The position numbers and the translations under genes are program-made. 64,000 nucleotides of DNA, from contig CANKZM010000009.1 in assembly GCA_947488305.1 (NCBI GenBank), forward strand, positions 99,656 through 163,655. The letters are read 5' to 3'. How positions within the stretch are numbered: the stretch's first letter is position 1; the number at the start of each line of letters is the position of its first letter. The notes under the pieces were generated by a model that was not told where the DNA came from, made no database searches, and saw only the letters and a program-made list of their open reading frames with translations. This document shows, piece after piece, positions 48,878-57,944 of this stretch. The stretch comes from an uncultured Roseobacter sp. (lineage in GTDB: Bacteria; Pseudomonadota; Alphaproteobacteria; Rhodobacterales; Rhodobacteraceae).

Positions 48878-49717
48878 TCAAAGCTCTTGGGATGGGCGCA
48901 GATCGCGCATGCCCAATGCCATTGCTTCATACCGGTCTGCCATGATCTCAAACTGGACTGCATTCATCAAAGCGTAAACCTTTTGCATTGCAGGATGTTC
49001 CAACGCATCAGCGTAGGCGCTTATCTCATCGTCCGAGAATGCCTGATACGTATATGCCGACCCGGCAAGGCCATTCCTTTGCATATCGCGGCGCATTTCG
49101 CCTTCCTGGCGTTTCAGGTTCTCGCGCAGATCAGCCTCGTCCATCCGCAGCTCAATCACACCCGCTGTCGCGGCCGCCATGAGAAAGCGAACCTGCACCT
49201 CCTGTATGGCATGGATGGATGCGTCTTCCGATCCAACCGCCGCATTCAAACGTTTCAACTCACCCAACCGGGGCGACCCGATCTGCACGAGGCCTGCCAC
49301 GATGGCCTCGCCGCTTTCGTATTTCAGTGCATCATCGTCTTTCATGTGGGATGCATTTTCCACCTCCACGAGGCGCTGCCCGAGATCGGAGGCATAAAAC
49401 TCGACCGCATGCATCAATATGTCCGGCTCAAGTGTTTCCCGCAGGATTTCGAAAGCCATCCCGTGCATCTCATCCGTGTCGAAAACCTCTTCGACCAGCG
49501 TGGTCCACTGCTGCCCAAAATCGTCGGCCTCAAGTCCGATCATACCGGGGGCGCTGCTGGCAGTAAGCTTCATGCTCTCCAATGCAACATCAAATCCGGT
49601 CACTTCGAGGAACGCTTCAAGTCTGTCATCGTCCTGGGCACTTGAAGGCTGCGCCCAAGTCACCGCCAGAGCAGTGAGCGTCAATAGAAATACCCCTGTG
49701 CGTATCATCGATGTCAT
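48878..49717 (-). CDS. Exported DUF2059-like protein (copy 2)
   Basis: 279 residues with a signal peptide ending around residue 27 (QPSSAQ). It shares the layout and several positions with the next gene, for example EILRETLEPDILMHAVEFYASDLGQRLVEVE against the copy 1 helix ending in a FFGPAEGARIIELE segment. The two are therefore an old tandem duplication. A second Met three codons in could be the start. Likely periplasmic; function unknown. Confidence 0.68.
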   Translation of the reverse strand: MTSMIRTGVFLLTLTALAVTWAQPSSAQDDDRLEAFLEVTGFDVALESMKLTASSAPGMIGLEADDFGQQWTTLVEEVFDTDEMHGMAFEILRETLEPDILMHAVEFYASDLGQRLVEVENASHMKDDDALKYESGEAIVAGLVQIGSPRLGELKRLNAAVGSEDASIHAIQEVQVRFLMAAATAGVIELRMDEADLRENLKRQEGEMRRDMQRNGLAGSAYTYQAFSDDEISAYADALEHPAMQKVYALMNAVQFEIMADRYEAMALGMRDLRPSQEL

Positions 49718-49874
49718 ATCTTGCCTCCTGATCCACGCTTACCGCGTATTTGTTAAGAGATTAGGTCATATGCCTGCCGGCGCAATGAAATTCCCCGTGA
49801 CGGGCATCCTTGCGCCGATCTGCCCTTGTCACCACGTCCGAGACAGACTAAACGCCCCCGCACCAGACCCCCGC

Positions 49875-49964
49875 GGAGAGGTGCCGGAGTGGTCGAACGG
49901 GGCGGTCTCGAAAACCGTTGTGGGTGCAAGCCTACCCAGGGTTCGAATCCCTGTCTCTCCGCCA
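49875..49964 (+). tRNA. tRNA-Ser (anticodon CGA)
   Basis: A class II tRNA of 90 nt including an encoded CCA. The acceptor arm GGAGAGG pairs with TCTCTCC (one G-U). The anticodon loop is CTCGAAA, giving CGA (reads UCG). A long variable arm (TGTGGGTGCAAGCCTACC) and the T arm CAGGG-TTCGAAT-CCCTG follow. Confidence 0.96.
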
Positions 49965-50068
49965 CATCTTATGTGCTTTCTATTGATTTAATTTAATAAA
50001 TTTTGGTTCCGATAGTTTCGTTCCCACACTTGTTCCCACGTTTTGCGCGACTTCAACCGCCTGTCGCT

Positions 50069-51108
50069 TCAATCCTCCAAAACTTCGTCGTCTGACTCTC
50101 CGGTGACCAGCGCGCGTCGGCGTTCGCGACTGATTTGGCCGTAGCTGCGTAAAGTCGTCAAAACGTCCGAATGGCCGAGGTTTTGGGATGTGGCGACCAG
50201 TTCGGCGACGGAGGTGCATGTTTTGGCGACATGGCGCGCTAACATTTGGCGAAATGCGTGCGGGCCGAAATTAGGTAGAGCTGCGGCCTTAAAGGCATTG
50301 TTGACAATCTTGCGGACAGGTTCTGTGCTTTTCCAAGAGCGGCGGTCGAAGCCGGTAACCTGAAATCCCGTGTTTGCATTGCAGTGAGTGCGGTTGCAGG
50401 AAAAAGCGGATCGTCCGGGCCATAGAAAGCGGTTTCGTCCAGATAGGTTAGCCATTACGTCAGGACGGCTTCGGCCTCCTCAAAACCCTTCACAAAAAAC
50501 GTGTCGATTGGTTTGCCGAATTTAGTGGCTACCTCGCGCGGGTTTTGGGCCACAGATTTTTCAGCAAGGTCGATGTGCTTGACGCGCAGAGAAATAAGCG
50601 CCCCGACCCGGATTCCCGTCAGGCACAAAAGCGCGAAGACTGCCTTGTCGCGCAACGCTTGCGGACTGCTTTCCGGCATCAACGCCAAAACACGCTTGGC
50701 CTGATTGATGCTTGGTGCGGGCCTTGTTGGCGTGGCGCGGGCTTCGGCTTCGTCGCGTCGCGACAGATTGAAATACTCTGCATCCCCCGGTTTGATCCGG
50801 CTGCGAAAGCCGTCTTGCTGAGAGAGCCAGAGCGTAAACTCCCGCAGCGTCGCCATGACCGCGCGGGTGGTGGACTTGCCGAGCGGTTTGCCCGCTTTGG
50901 TTTTTGCTTGCTCCAGATGCGTGCGAAATCCCATCGCCCATTCGATATGGAAGCGGGTAAAATCCTTACGCCCGTTCCAGATGTCGAACCGCTCCAAAGC
51001 AGCCAGTTCGCGGTCAATTGTCTTCTCTGACAGCCGCTTCGCATATTTGCGAAACTCCAGAAAGCGGCGCTTGATCCGTTCGTTTCTCTCGTTTGGTCGT
51101 TTGGTCAC
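50069..51108 (-). pseudogene. Tyrosine recombinase/integrase, broken by a stop codon and a frameshift
   Basis: Residues 1-217 form an intact N-terminal core-binding domain and the start of the catalytic domain, with the first catalytic Arg in LTGIRVGAL. A TAA at 50455-50457 interrupts the frame, but the same frame continues with sense (WLTYLDETAFYGPDDPLFPATA). Near 50372-50385 the homologous reading shifts to another frame, which carries GFDRRSWK, the catalytic HAFR and LGHSD with the Tyr in TTLRSYGQ. Two lesions make it a pseudogene. It points at the 3' end of tRNA-Ser, about 100 bp away, the usual integration site. Confidence 0.85.
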
Positions 51109-51163
51109 GATGATCTCCTTTCAACGGTGGAATCAGGGTTCCAAAATCCGGTCATTCGGCAGG

Positions 51164-51361
51164 GGCCTGAAGTGGAAAAACAAGGGGGTCAGTTTCCACT
51201 ACTATACGCTGGGCTTCGACTTTAAGATCAGTGAGTCCAGTTCGCTCAAACTTGGTATTCGCTATTACAGCATCGACTACAATGGTAGCTTGTCAGACGG
51301 TGATTTCGGGTATTACGTGACGCAGGTGGGACCGTTCATAGGGTACTCGTATTCATTTTGA
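51164..51361 (+). pseudogene. 3' fragment of an outer-membrane beta-barrel gene
   Basis: The last 65 codons of this frame encode alternating aromatic strands (FHYYTLGFDFKI, LKLGIRYYSIDYNG, VGPFIGYSYSF) ending in Phe, the classical C-terminal signature of beta-barrel outer-membrane proteins. Upstream the frame runs antisense into the integrase remnant, so the 5' part is lost. Confidence 0.55.
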
Positions 51362-51971
51362 ACGTCTTGACTGCCTGCACTCGCTATACAAAACAGAAAA
51401 CAGTCGTACGAACAAACTCGGTTGAGGTCTGGTTTTATACAGAGACGGCTAACGGCGATTGATGTTGTGTCTGCAGTTCTGGGCTCTGTACCGTCATCTG
51501 ACTGTTTTGGTCGGTTGACGGCAGGCAGCCGAAACCGGACATTCATCTCGCGGCCCTAGACGACCGGGATCGGGACAAACCCGACGTTTGGTATGGTTCA
51601 GCGTAAAGCCTCCCGGAAACACTCATCATGGCAACAAACCTATCAGTTTGGTTGGCTCCACCGACTTTTGTGGCTGATACAGCTGATGTGTCGTCTCCGA
51701 CGAATTCAACCAAAAAGTCCGCAATAGTGACCACTTTTGACGGCATTCCGTGAACTCGCAAAGGTAGGCGTTGGGCCTCTTGTATGATTGGGATCAGCGT
51801 TGTCTACAAAGTAGTTCTCGATTTGCCGGTTTGTTCCCGACAAGTGGACTTTGTTAGGTCAGGTGGCGACAAGTTCCGCACGCGTTGCCGGGCGCCGTAA
51901 CAATCACCTCCAGCGCAAGCAAACCTTCGTGCAAACGGATTTGTACGTTCACAATTGCGCACTAGACGGAT
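51362..51971. other. Gene-poor scar region
   Basis: About 610 bases with no supported gene. It contains the GAAACCGGACATTC motif (51531-51544) also seen near 57000. A minus-strand open frame at 51543-51761 has no recognisable feature. It is probably decayed sequence left by the integration event. Confidence 0.4.
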
Positions 51972-53282
51972 TTACTTGAACGTCATCGGCATAAGAGTTC
52001 GAGGAAGCCACAGCGCGATTTCCGGAAACAGGATGATAAGCATGAGGATGAGCAACATGGGGGCGAGGATGATGCAGACGTCTCGCATCACGCTTACGAC
52101 ATTCATCCCTCCGATCGCGGCCGATATCAGCAAACAAAGCCCATATGGTGGTGTCACCAGACCAAAGGCGAGAGAGATAATGCCGATGATCGCGAAAGCA
52201 ATCGGGTGGATTTCAGCGGCGGTGGCCACCGGCAGCAGCACCGTGCCCAAAATGATTATCGTCGGGATAGCGTCGATGAAAAGCCCGAAGAACAAAAAGA
52301 GTGCCGCAATCACCAAGGCGGTGCCGAACATTCCAAACTCATTTGCTGTCAACGTCTCAACAATTAACCGTGGCACGTTGTAAAAGGCCAGCATCCAGCC
52401 GAACGCGGATGCGGTTCCGATTGCAAAAAGTGAGATCGATGCAAATCGACCTGTATCGTAGAAGATGTGGCCAAGGTCTTTGATCGTGACCGTTCGGTAG
52501 ACAAAAACGCCGAGAATCAAGGCGTATCCGGCCGCTATTATCGCGCTTTCGGTCGGGGTAACGATACCGCCTACAATACCTCCGATCACAAGGATCGGGG
52601 TCAGCAAGGCCAAAGCCGCTCCTTTGAAGGCGCTCCAAAACTCGGCGAAGGTGGGTTTGAGTGCGATGGGATAGTCGTAGACCTTGGCGTAGCCGTAAAC
52701 CGTCGCCATCAACGCGAAGCCGATCAGTAGACCCGGCACAGCCCCTGCCAGGAACAATGCGCCCACTGAAATCTGCATGACACCACCCCAGACGACCATC
52801 AGGATGCTGGGCGGAATGATCACACCCATCACAGATGAACAAGCGGTGATCGCAATCGCGAAGCGCGTGTCGTAACCCTCTTTGACCATCGCAGGGATCA
52901 AAATCTTGCCACAGCCTGCAGCATCAGCAGTAGATGATCCTGAAATTCCTGCGAACAGCATCGAGACCGCGACGTTCACATGGCCAAGCCCTCCGGGCAT
53001 CCACCCCGTAAGAACGCGCGCCAAATCAATGAGTTTGGTTGTTATCTTTCCGGAATTCATAAGGTTTGCAGCCAGCAAAAAGAATGGCACGGCCAACAAG
53101 ATGAATGAATTGTATGACTGAAACATCCGGTCAAGGATGATGAAAGGTGTCAGCCTAATGTCCAGCACGACGATCGGAATTGTCGCAATACCAAGTGCAA
53201 AGGCTACCGGTACACGAATGAGGATCAGTGCCAGAAAACTGCCGACAAGGATCGCGCAGGCTACGCCAGTTGTGATTATCAT
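51972..53282 (-). CDS. TRAP transporter large permease (DctM type)
   Basis: The start at 53282 overlaps the small-permease gene by 4 bp. The 436-residue protein has about 12 hydrophobic segments and DctM family motifs: VPFFLLAANLMNSG near residue 65, AGISGSSTADAAGCGKILIPAM and GLVTPPYGLCLLIS. It imports an organic anion with sodium or proton gradients together with DctQ and DctP. Confidence 0.9.
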   Translation of the reverse strand: MIITTGVACAILVGSFLALILIRVPVAFALGIATIPIVVLDIRLTPFIILDRMFQSYNSFILLAVPFFLLAANLMNSGKITTKLIDLARVLTGWMPGGLGHVNVAVSMLFAGISGSSTADAAGCGKILIPAMVKEGYDTRFAIAITACSSVMGVIIPPSILMVVWGGVMQISVGALFLAGAVPGLLIGFALMATVYGYAKVYDYPIALKPTFAEFWSAFKGAALALLTPILVIGGIVGGIVTPTESAIIAAGYALILGVFVYRTVTIKDLGHIFYDTGRFASISLFAIGTASAFGWMLAFYNVPRLIVETLTANEFGMFGTALVIAALFLFFGLFIDAIPTIIILGTVLLPVATAAEIHPIAFAIIGIISLAFGLVTPPYGLCLLISAAIGGMNVVSVMRDVCIILAPMLLILMLIILFPEIALWLPRTLMPMTFK

Positions 53283-53830
53283 GATGTTGATCTCTTGCTG
53301 GCCTTGTAGGTGGCCCATGCCTCGTACAGCCGGTATGCGCTGAACACAGCCCAGATCGTACCCGCGATAGGTACGGTGATATAGGTCCACAAAAGGTTGG
53401 CCCTCATCATAACCGAGCTTTGGATCGAACCGACCTTTGCGTATTCAATCCCGTACCAGGCAAACAATAGCCCGAAGATCAAAACCAGCACATGAACAAC
53501 GGACTTTTGAAGGAATACTCCCAACGGGCTTTGTGCATTTGGCGTGATTACCACATCGAAATGGGTCCCGTCCCAAACGGCTAGCATTGACCCGATCATG
53601 ACAACCCAAACGAAAATGAAGGTCGCCAACTCTTCGGTCCACAAATATGTCGGGATGATGCCAGTGTACCGCGAAATCACTTGCATCCCGACAGGGATGG
53701 CAAGTGAGGCCATCAGGCATCCGACCAGAACGCGCAGCCATGCGCAAAAGGTCTCAAGCAGACGACCGACGATTGGGGTGTCGAGATGTTTCACAGGATC
53801 TAATGATTCAAGATGCAAGAGAAGGGGCAC
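53279..53830 (-). CDS. TRAP transporter small permease (DctQ type)
   Basis: 183 residues with four membrane segments. The family motif with TYLWTEELATFIFVWVVMIGS lies near residue 60, followed by a loop VWDGTHFDVVI. It sits between the DctP and DctM genes. Confidence 0.88.
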   Translation of the reverse strand: MPLLLHLESLDPVKHLDTPIVGRLLETFCAWLRVLVGCLMASLAIPVGMQVISRYTGIIPTYLWTEELATFIFVWVVMIGSMLAVWDGTHFDVVITPNAQSPLGVFLQKSVVHVLVLIFGLLFAWYGIEYAKVGSIQSSVMMRANLLWTYITVPIAGTIWAVFSAYRLYEAWATYKASKRSTS

Positions 53831-53856
53831 TCCACCGTGGGATGCCCCGCCAACTC

Positions 53857-54870
53857 TTACATGCCACGGACAGCTGTGAGCAGATCAGTAGCGTCGATTT
53901 CTGCTGCAAATGCATCCTGAACAGGGATCACCATTTCGAGCAGCTTTTCACGGCCCTCGAATTCCTGAACCTGGATTTGACCTGCATCGATCATTTCCTG
54001 AAGCTTTTCGCCATCTTGACGCGATTCAAGCTCGCGCCCGAAAGCTCCAGCTTCGGCGCCAGCTTTCAGAACAGCAGCTTGCAGGTCCTCCGGCAACTTG
54101 CGGAAGGTCTTGCCGCTCATCACGATCGGACGAACGGTGATCGTATGCTTTGTCAGAGTGATGTGTGGGGCGACTTCGTAGAACTTGAGATTCTGGATAC
54201 TGGCCGCCTCGTTTTCGAAGCCAGCAATAACGCCAGACTGAATGGCGTTGTAGACCTCGTTATAGGCAATCGCCGAAGGCGCTGCAGTCAGCGCAGAAAA
54301 TGTTTGTGCCTGAATGGGCGCGCCCATGACACGCATCTTATGGCCTGCCAATTGCTCAAGGTTTCCGATTGGTTCGCTGGAAACAAGGTTGCGAACGCCG
54401 CCGCCGGTGTACCCGATGATCTTGATATCAGCATTCTTTTCCAGCTCTGCTTCGAGCGGACCGAAAGCATCGCTCGACAGGACGGTGTTCCAGTGGTCCA
54501 GATCGCGGAACAGGAACGGCATGTCCATGAGCGGAATGGAAGGTGCAAACTTCGCCATGTTTGACGGAGCCATGATTGTATAGTCAATCGCGACACCCTG
54601 CTGCAGGAAGTTCACGTAGTCTTTTTCGACGCCCAGTTCGCCATTCAAGCGCAGATCAAATTCGACATCACCGTCATAATTCGCTTCAACCAACTCGGCG
54701 AATTTGCGCATGGTTTTGGTAAACGCGTGCTCTTCATCAAACATACTCGCACCACGCAAGGTCACGTCCTGCGCGTCAGCAGTGCCGATTGAAGTAACGC
54801 CCAGGCCAGTGGCAATTGCCAAGGCCATGGTAACGCGCGTTGCCTTTTTCATTGTGTTCTCGACAAACAT
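53857..54870 (-). CDS. TRAP transporter substrate-binding protein (DctP type)
   Basis: The ATG at 54870 follows GGGAGGAAC. A Met six codons later begins the signal peptide proper (ends ...GTADAQ). The 337-residue protein carries DctP features, including the Arg in MRVMGAPIQAQTFSALTAAP that binds substrate carboxylates, and NEVYNAIQSGVIAGFENEAAS. The ligand is likely an organic acid, perhaps a sugar acid, given the SDR gene nearby. Confidence 0.9.
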   Translation of the reverse strand: MFVENTMKKATRVTMALAIATGLGVTSIGTADAQDVTLRGASMFDEEHAFTKTMRKFAELVEANYDGDVEFDLRLNGELGVEKDYVNFLQQGVAIDYTIMAPSNMAKFAPSIPLMDMPFLFRDLDHWNTVLSSDAFGPLEAELEKNADIKIIGYTGGGVRNLVSSEPIGNLEQLAGHKMRVMGAPIQAQTFSALTAAPSAIAYNEVYNAIQSGVIAGFENEAASIQNLKFYEVAPHITLTKHTITVRPIVMSGKTFRKLPEDLQAAVLKAGAEAGAFGRELESRQDGEKLQEMIDAGQIQVQEFEGREKLLEMVIPVQDAFAAEIDATDLLTAVRGM

Positions 54871-54998
54871 TTTCTTGTTCCTCCCAGAATAAAATCACCG
54901 CTCCATTATTCGACTGAGCGGTCAGATTTAGGTCAAATCTTGGTTGAGATAAGCCAGAGAGTTGCGTTCCGTCAAGAAAAATGATGACTAGTATGGTA

Positions 54999-55012
54999 AT
55001 TTATGCATGAAT
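54999..55012. promoter_or_regulatory. Near-palindrome in the TRAP/GntR divergent region
   Basis: ATTTATGCATGAAT is a 14-bp palindrome with one mismatched pair, midway between the divergent DctP and GntR genes. It could be the GntR operator, but no consensus is matched. Confidence 0.3.
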
Positions 55013-55148
55013 GCTCCAAGAAAATGCGGAACGTCGACTTGTGCTTCTGGGTTAAGAAACGTTGAAAACGGGGGGCTTCCACGCTAGGTGACGCAACCGA
55101 AGAATAAAGAAGCCGAGCGCATAAAACTGACAGGAAACGGATTGGCGG

Positions 55149-55838
55149 ATGATCACGTTGCAAACTCCTAATGGAACCGGACGGCTAACAACGACCGAAG
55201 AAGTCTTTCTTCAGTTGAGATCTGATATCATCTCGATGAAATTGCATCCCGGTTCAAAGATTTCGGAGGTGGAAGTGGCCAAGGTCTTTGATGTGTCCCG
55301 TCAGCCTGTGCGAGAAGCCTTCCTGCGTCTTGGTGCGCTTAACCTGTTGGAAATCCGACCGCAAAGAGCCACCCGGGTCCGTAAAATATCACACCAGGAC
55401 CTAAGAAATACACGATTTATCAGGGTTGCGGTGGAAGTCGAAGTCGTACGCTATGCCTGTCGCGTCGCCCGGCAAGAGCACCTCGCGCAAATTCGCCAGA
55501 ATCTGGAGCAGCAACGTGTCGCCGTGGACAGCGGCGACGCCAAATCGCTAAAGGCGTTGGATTATACTTTCCACAATCTCATCTGCATTGCTGCGGACCG
55601 GGAGCATGCGTTCAAAATCATCTCTGAAAACAAGGCTCATACAGACCGTGCCTGCACACTGGAGTTGTCAGACACGACTGGCATGCAGGAAGTCCTTGAA
55701 GGACACAGTGATATCTTCGCTGCAATTCGCGCAGGCGAGGAAGAAAGGGCCGTTGAGAAAACACGCATCCACCTTGCCCATCTGGACAACACGCTGGAGA
55801 TGGCTTCTAGAAACCATCCGGAATTCTTCGAGGATTGA
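55149..55838 (+). CDS. GntR family regulator (FadR/FCD subfamily)
   Basis: 229 residues. The winged helix-turn-helix (about 18-80) includes LRSDIISMKLHPGSKISEVEVAKVFDVSRQPVREAFLRL, and an all-helical FCD ligand domain follows. It is divergent from the TRAP genes and upstream of the SDR gene, so it likely represses both until the transported substrate or a product appears. Confidence 0.88.
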   Translation: MITLQTPNGTGRLTTTEEVFLQLRSDIISMKLHPGSKISEVEVAKVFDVSRQPVREAFLRLGALNLLEIRPQRATRVRKISHQDLRNTRFIRVAVEVEVVRYACRVARQEHLAQIRQNLEQQRVAVDSGDAKSLKALDYTFHNLICIAADREHAFKIISENKAHTDRACTLELSDTTGMQEVLEGHSDIFAAIRAGEEERAVEKTRIHLAHLDNTLEMASRNHPEFFED

Positions 55839-55940
55839 GATTTCCGACATCGACCGTTGACAGGAAATGACTTCTACCATACCAGTTTGAATTCAAAGCG
55901 GCCACTATCGGTCGACGCTTGGCTAAACTAGGGGTGTCTC

Positions 55941-56690
55941 ATGCGATTGAATGGAAAAACTGCGATTGTCACAGGAGGTGGCCGCGACATCGGTCGGGCT
56001 TGCGCACTGAAACTGGCCGCGGACGGAGCGAACGTCGCGATTAACTATCACTCCAGCGGCGACGGCGCCGCATCTGCTGTGGCTGAGATTACGGCAGCCG
56101 GCGGTAGGGCTTTTGCATTGCAAGGTGACATGACTGACCCGTCAGATGTCGAAAAGCTGGTTGATAAGACGCGTACTGAGTTCGGCGGCAATATCGATGT
56201 ATTGGTCCACGTGACTGGAGGTCTGGTTGCGCGCAAGACCTTCCCGGAAATGGATGCGGCCCACTGGAATGCGGTTATGGACCTGAACGTCACGTCGTTT
56301 TTCTACCTTGCCAAGGCCGCTACGCCGCACATGAGCGAGGGCAGCAGTATCGTGGCTTTTGCATCGCAGGCAGGGCGCGACGGAGGCGGACCCGGCGCTG
56401 TAGCATATGCAACTTCCAAAGGGGCTGTGATGACGATGACACGGGGGATGGCCAAGGAATTCGGGCCCAAGATCCGGGTAAACGCCATTTGCCCGGGCAT
56501 GATCGACACCGACTTCCACAACATCTTCACAAAAGACGAGGTGCGCAGCAAAGTGTCGAGCATGGCTCCGATTAAGCGCGAAGGCACACCGGATGAGGTG
56601 GCGAATTTGGCGGTATTTTTGGCCTCTGAGCAGTCTTCATTCATGACTGGCACATCAGTCGATATCAATGGTGGTATTCTCTTTTCATGA
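55941..56690 (+). CDS. SDR family oxidoreductase
   Basis: 249 residues of classical short-chain dehydrogenase. The cofactor motif is TGGGRDIGRACAL, and the active-site Tyr/Lys lie in AVAYATSKGAVM. The end ASEQSSFMTGTSVDINGGI is typical. The small residue set before the active site (SIVAFASQAG) supplies the Ser. It probably oxidises the substrate brought in by the neighbouring TRAP system (inference). Confidence 0.87.
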   Translation: MRLNGKTAIVTGGGRDIGRACALKLAADGANVAINYHSSGDGAASAVAEITAAGGRAFALQGDMTDPSDVEKLVDKTRTEFGGNIDVLVHVTGGLVARKTFPEMDAAHWNAVMDLNVTSFFYLAKAATPHMSEGSSIVAFASQAGRDGGGPGAVAYATSKGAVMTMTRGMAKEFGPKIRVNAICPGMIDTDFHNIFTKDEVRSKVSSMAPIKREGTPDEVANLAVFLASEQSSFMTGTSVDINGGILFS

Positions 56691-57161
56691 CCGGGAAGAC
56701 ATGCCTCTTATTGTATTGCCATCGTTGGAATTGAGAAGCGTGCGCACTCCAAGGTTCAGTTGAAGGAGCCAGACCTACAGAAAATCGCAGTTGGCCTCTT
56801 GTACTGAAGGTGGAAGCTCATTTCTTCCATTCGATGTGCGACAGCGTCCAGTAGGCGAACGAATGATAGTTTTAGGCTCGGAACGGACCTTGGAGCAGAT
56901 GCGGCATCACCCCGATCCCAAATTTGTCGAGCTTCACGGAAGGCCCAAAGCCGACCTTTAACCGCTATAGTCAACGCTGCGGCGCGGCCAGTCGAACCGG
57001 ACATTCGCCGCAACCGCATAATTAGTTGCTAAACGAATTCACAGTTCGCTGTACGAAGCGACCGTTCTCTGTCGCGAACCAGATCTCCGCTTTGGGAGGG
57101 TGTCGCGAGAATTCAATTCAACCAACGGCAAAGCATACAAGTTTTGCCGCTATGCAGATAA
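56691..57161. other. Gene-poor region after the SDR gene
   Basis: About 470 bases without a supported gene. It contains CGAACCGGACATTC (56993-57006), almost the same as a motif in the scar at 51.5 kb. Open frames here show no family features. Confidence 0.35.
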
Positions 57162-57944
57162 CTACCTTTTTCGAGCGTTCACCACGAAATGAGTCAGCGC
57201 AAAGAAAAATCTGCCCTCGGCAGCCAATTCCTTTTGCTCTGCCAACCATGCCGAGGCTTCACTTTCTGGAACATGGATGTTGTCGATAGCGTATCGGATC
57301 ATCAATTGCATCATCATTGTCGCAAGCCCGTCTGGCTTCAGCGTATGATCGCAAGTTGTTATCGGCGTGATGTCTTCAACGACAAATCCTGCGTCTTGCA
57401 AAATGGAAGGCAAAACTGCAGGGACATCGCGGTGCGTGAAGTGGCTATCCCACGAAGCGATCATGCGATTCATACGATCCCTGTCGTCGCTGAACCACAC
57501 GAGACTATCGAGATGGATGTCTCCGATGACAAGTTTGCCGCCGGGTTTAAGCACGCGATGTACCTCAGCAACTGCTCCGGGAACGTCGTCAAGGTATTCA
57601 AAAACTTGGACTGAGGCGGCTTTGTCCACAGTGCCGGTCGTTATCGGCAAATCATTGGCCGTACCGATCAGGATTTCAACCCAATCAAATCCCTTGCAAC
57701 GATCCTTCGCTGGGACAAGCATATCTTTGCTCGGATCGATGCCAATTGCCTTGCCACCCGATCCAACGGCCCGGGCTAACTCCAAGGTTAGCAAACCATT
57801 TCCACAACCAATATCGATAATTATTTCATCGGCCTTGGGACGAAGCGCATCGAACGAAGCCTGGCGTCTCCGCGTGATATCCGCGCCTTGATAGACGATA
57901 TCCAAAAGCTGCGTTGTTTCCTTGTCGAACTTCAGCATCGCCAC
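57162..57944 (-). CDS. Class I SAM-dependent methyltransferase
   Basis: 260 residues of UbiE/Methyltransf_11 type. Motif I is IIDIGCGNGLLTLELA near residue 42. IGIDPSKDM (motif II) and HRVLKPGGKLVIGDIH (motif post-II/III) follow. The C-terminal 80 residues are a less conserved substrate part. Substrate unknown. It is isolated from its neighbours. Confidence 0.83.
   Translation of the reverse strand: MAMLKFDKETTQLLDIVYQGADITRRRQASFDALRPKADEIIIDIGCGNGLLTLELARAVGSGGKAIGIDPSKDMLVPAKDRCKGFDWVEILIGTANDLPITTGTVDKAASVQVFEYLDDVPGAVAEVHRVLKPGGKLVIGDIHLDSLVWFSDDRDRMNRMIASWDSHFTHRDVPAVLPSILQDAGFVVEDITPITTCDHTLKPDGLATMMMQLMIRYAIDNIHVPESEASAWLAEQKELAAEGRFFFALTHFVVNARKR

Noticed and set aside
50069..50455. 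Second integrase open frame as an independent small gene
   Set aside because: It lacks its own start region; sense continues across the stop in the other frame, showing that it is one broken gene.
51543..51761. Minus-strand open frame whose start (MPSKVVTIADFLVEFVG) loosely recalls sugar kinases
   Set aside because: Only a dozen residues look similar, the rest is low in family features and it lies in a scar region.
56756..57019. Minus-strand open frame of 87 codons
   Set aside because: No motif, no ribosome-binding site and it contains the dispersed GGACATTC-type sequence.
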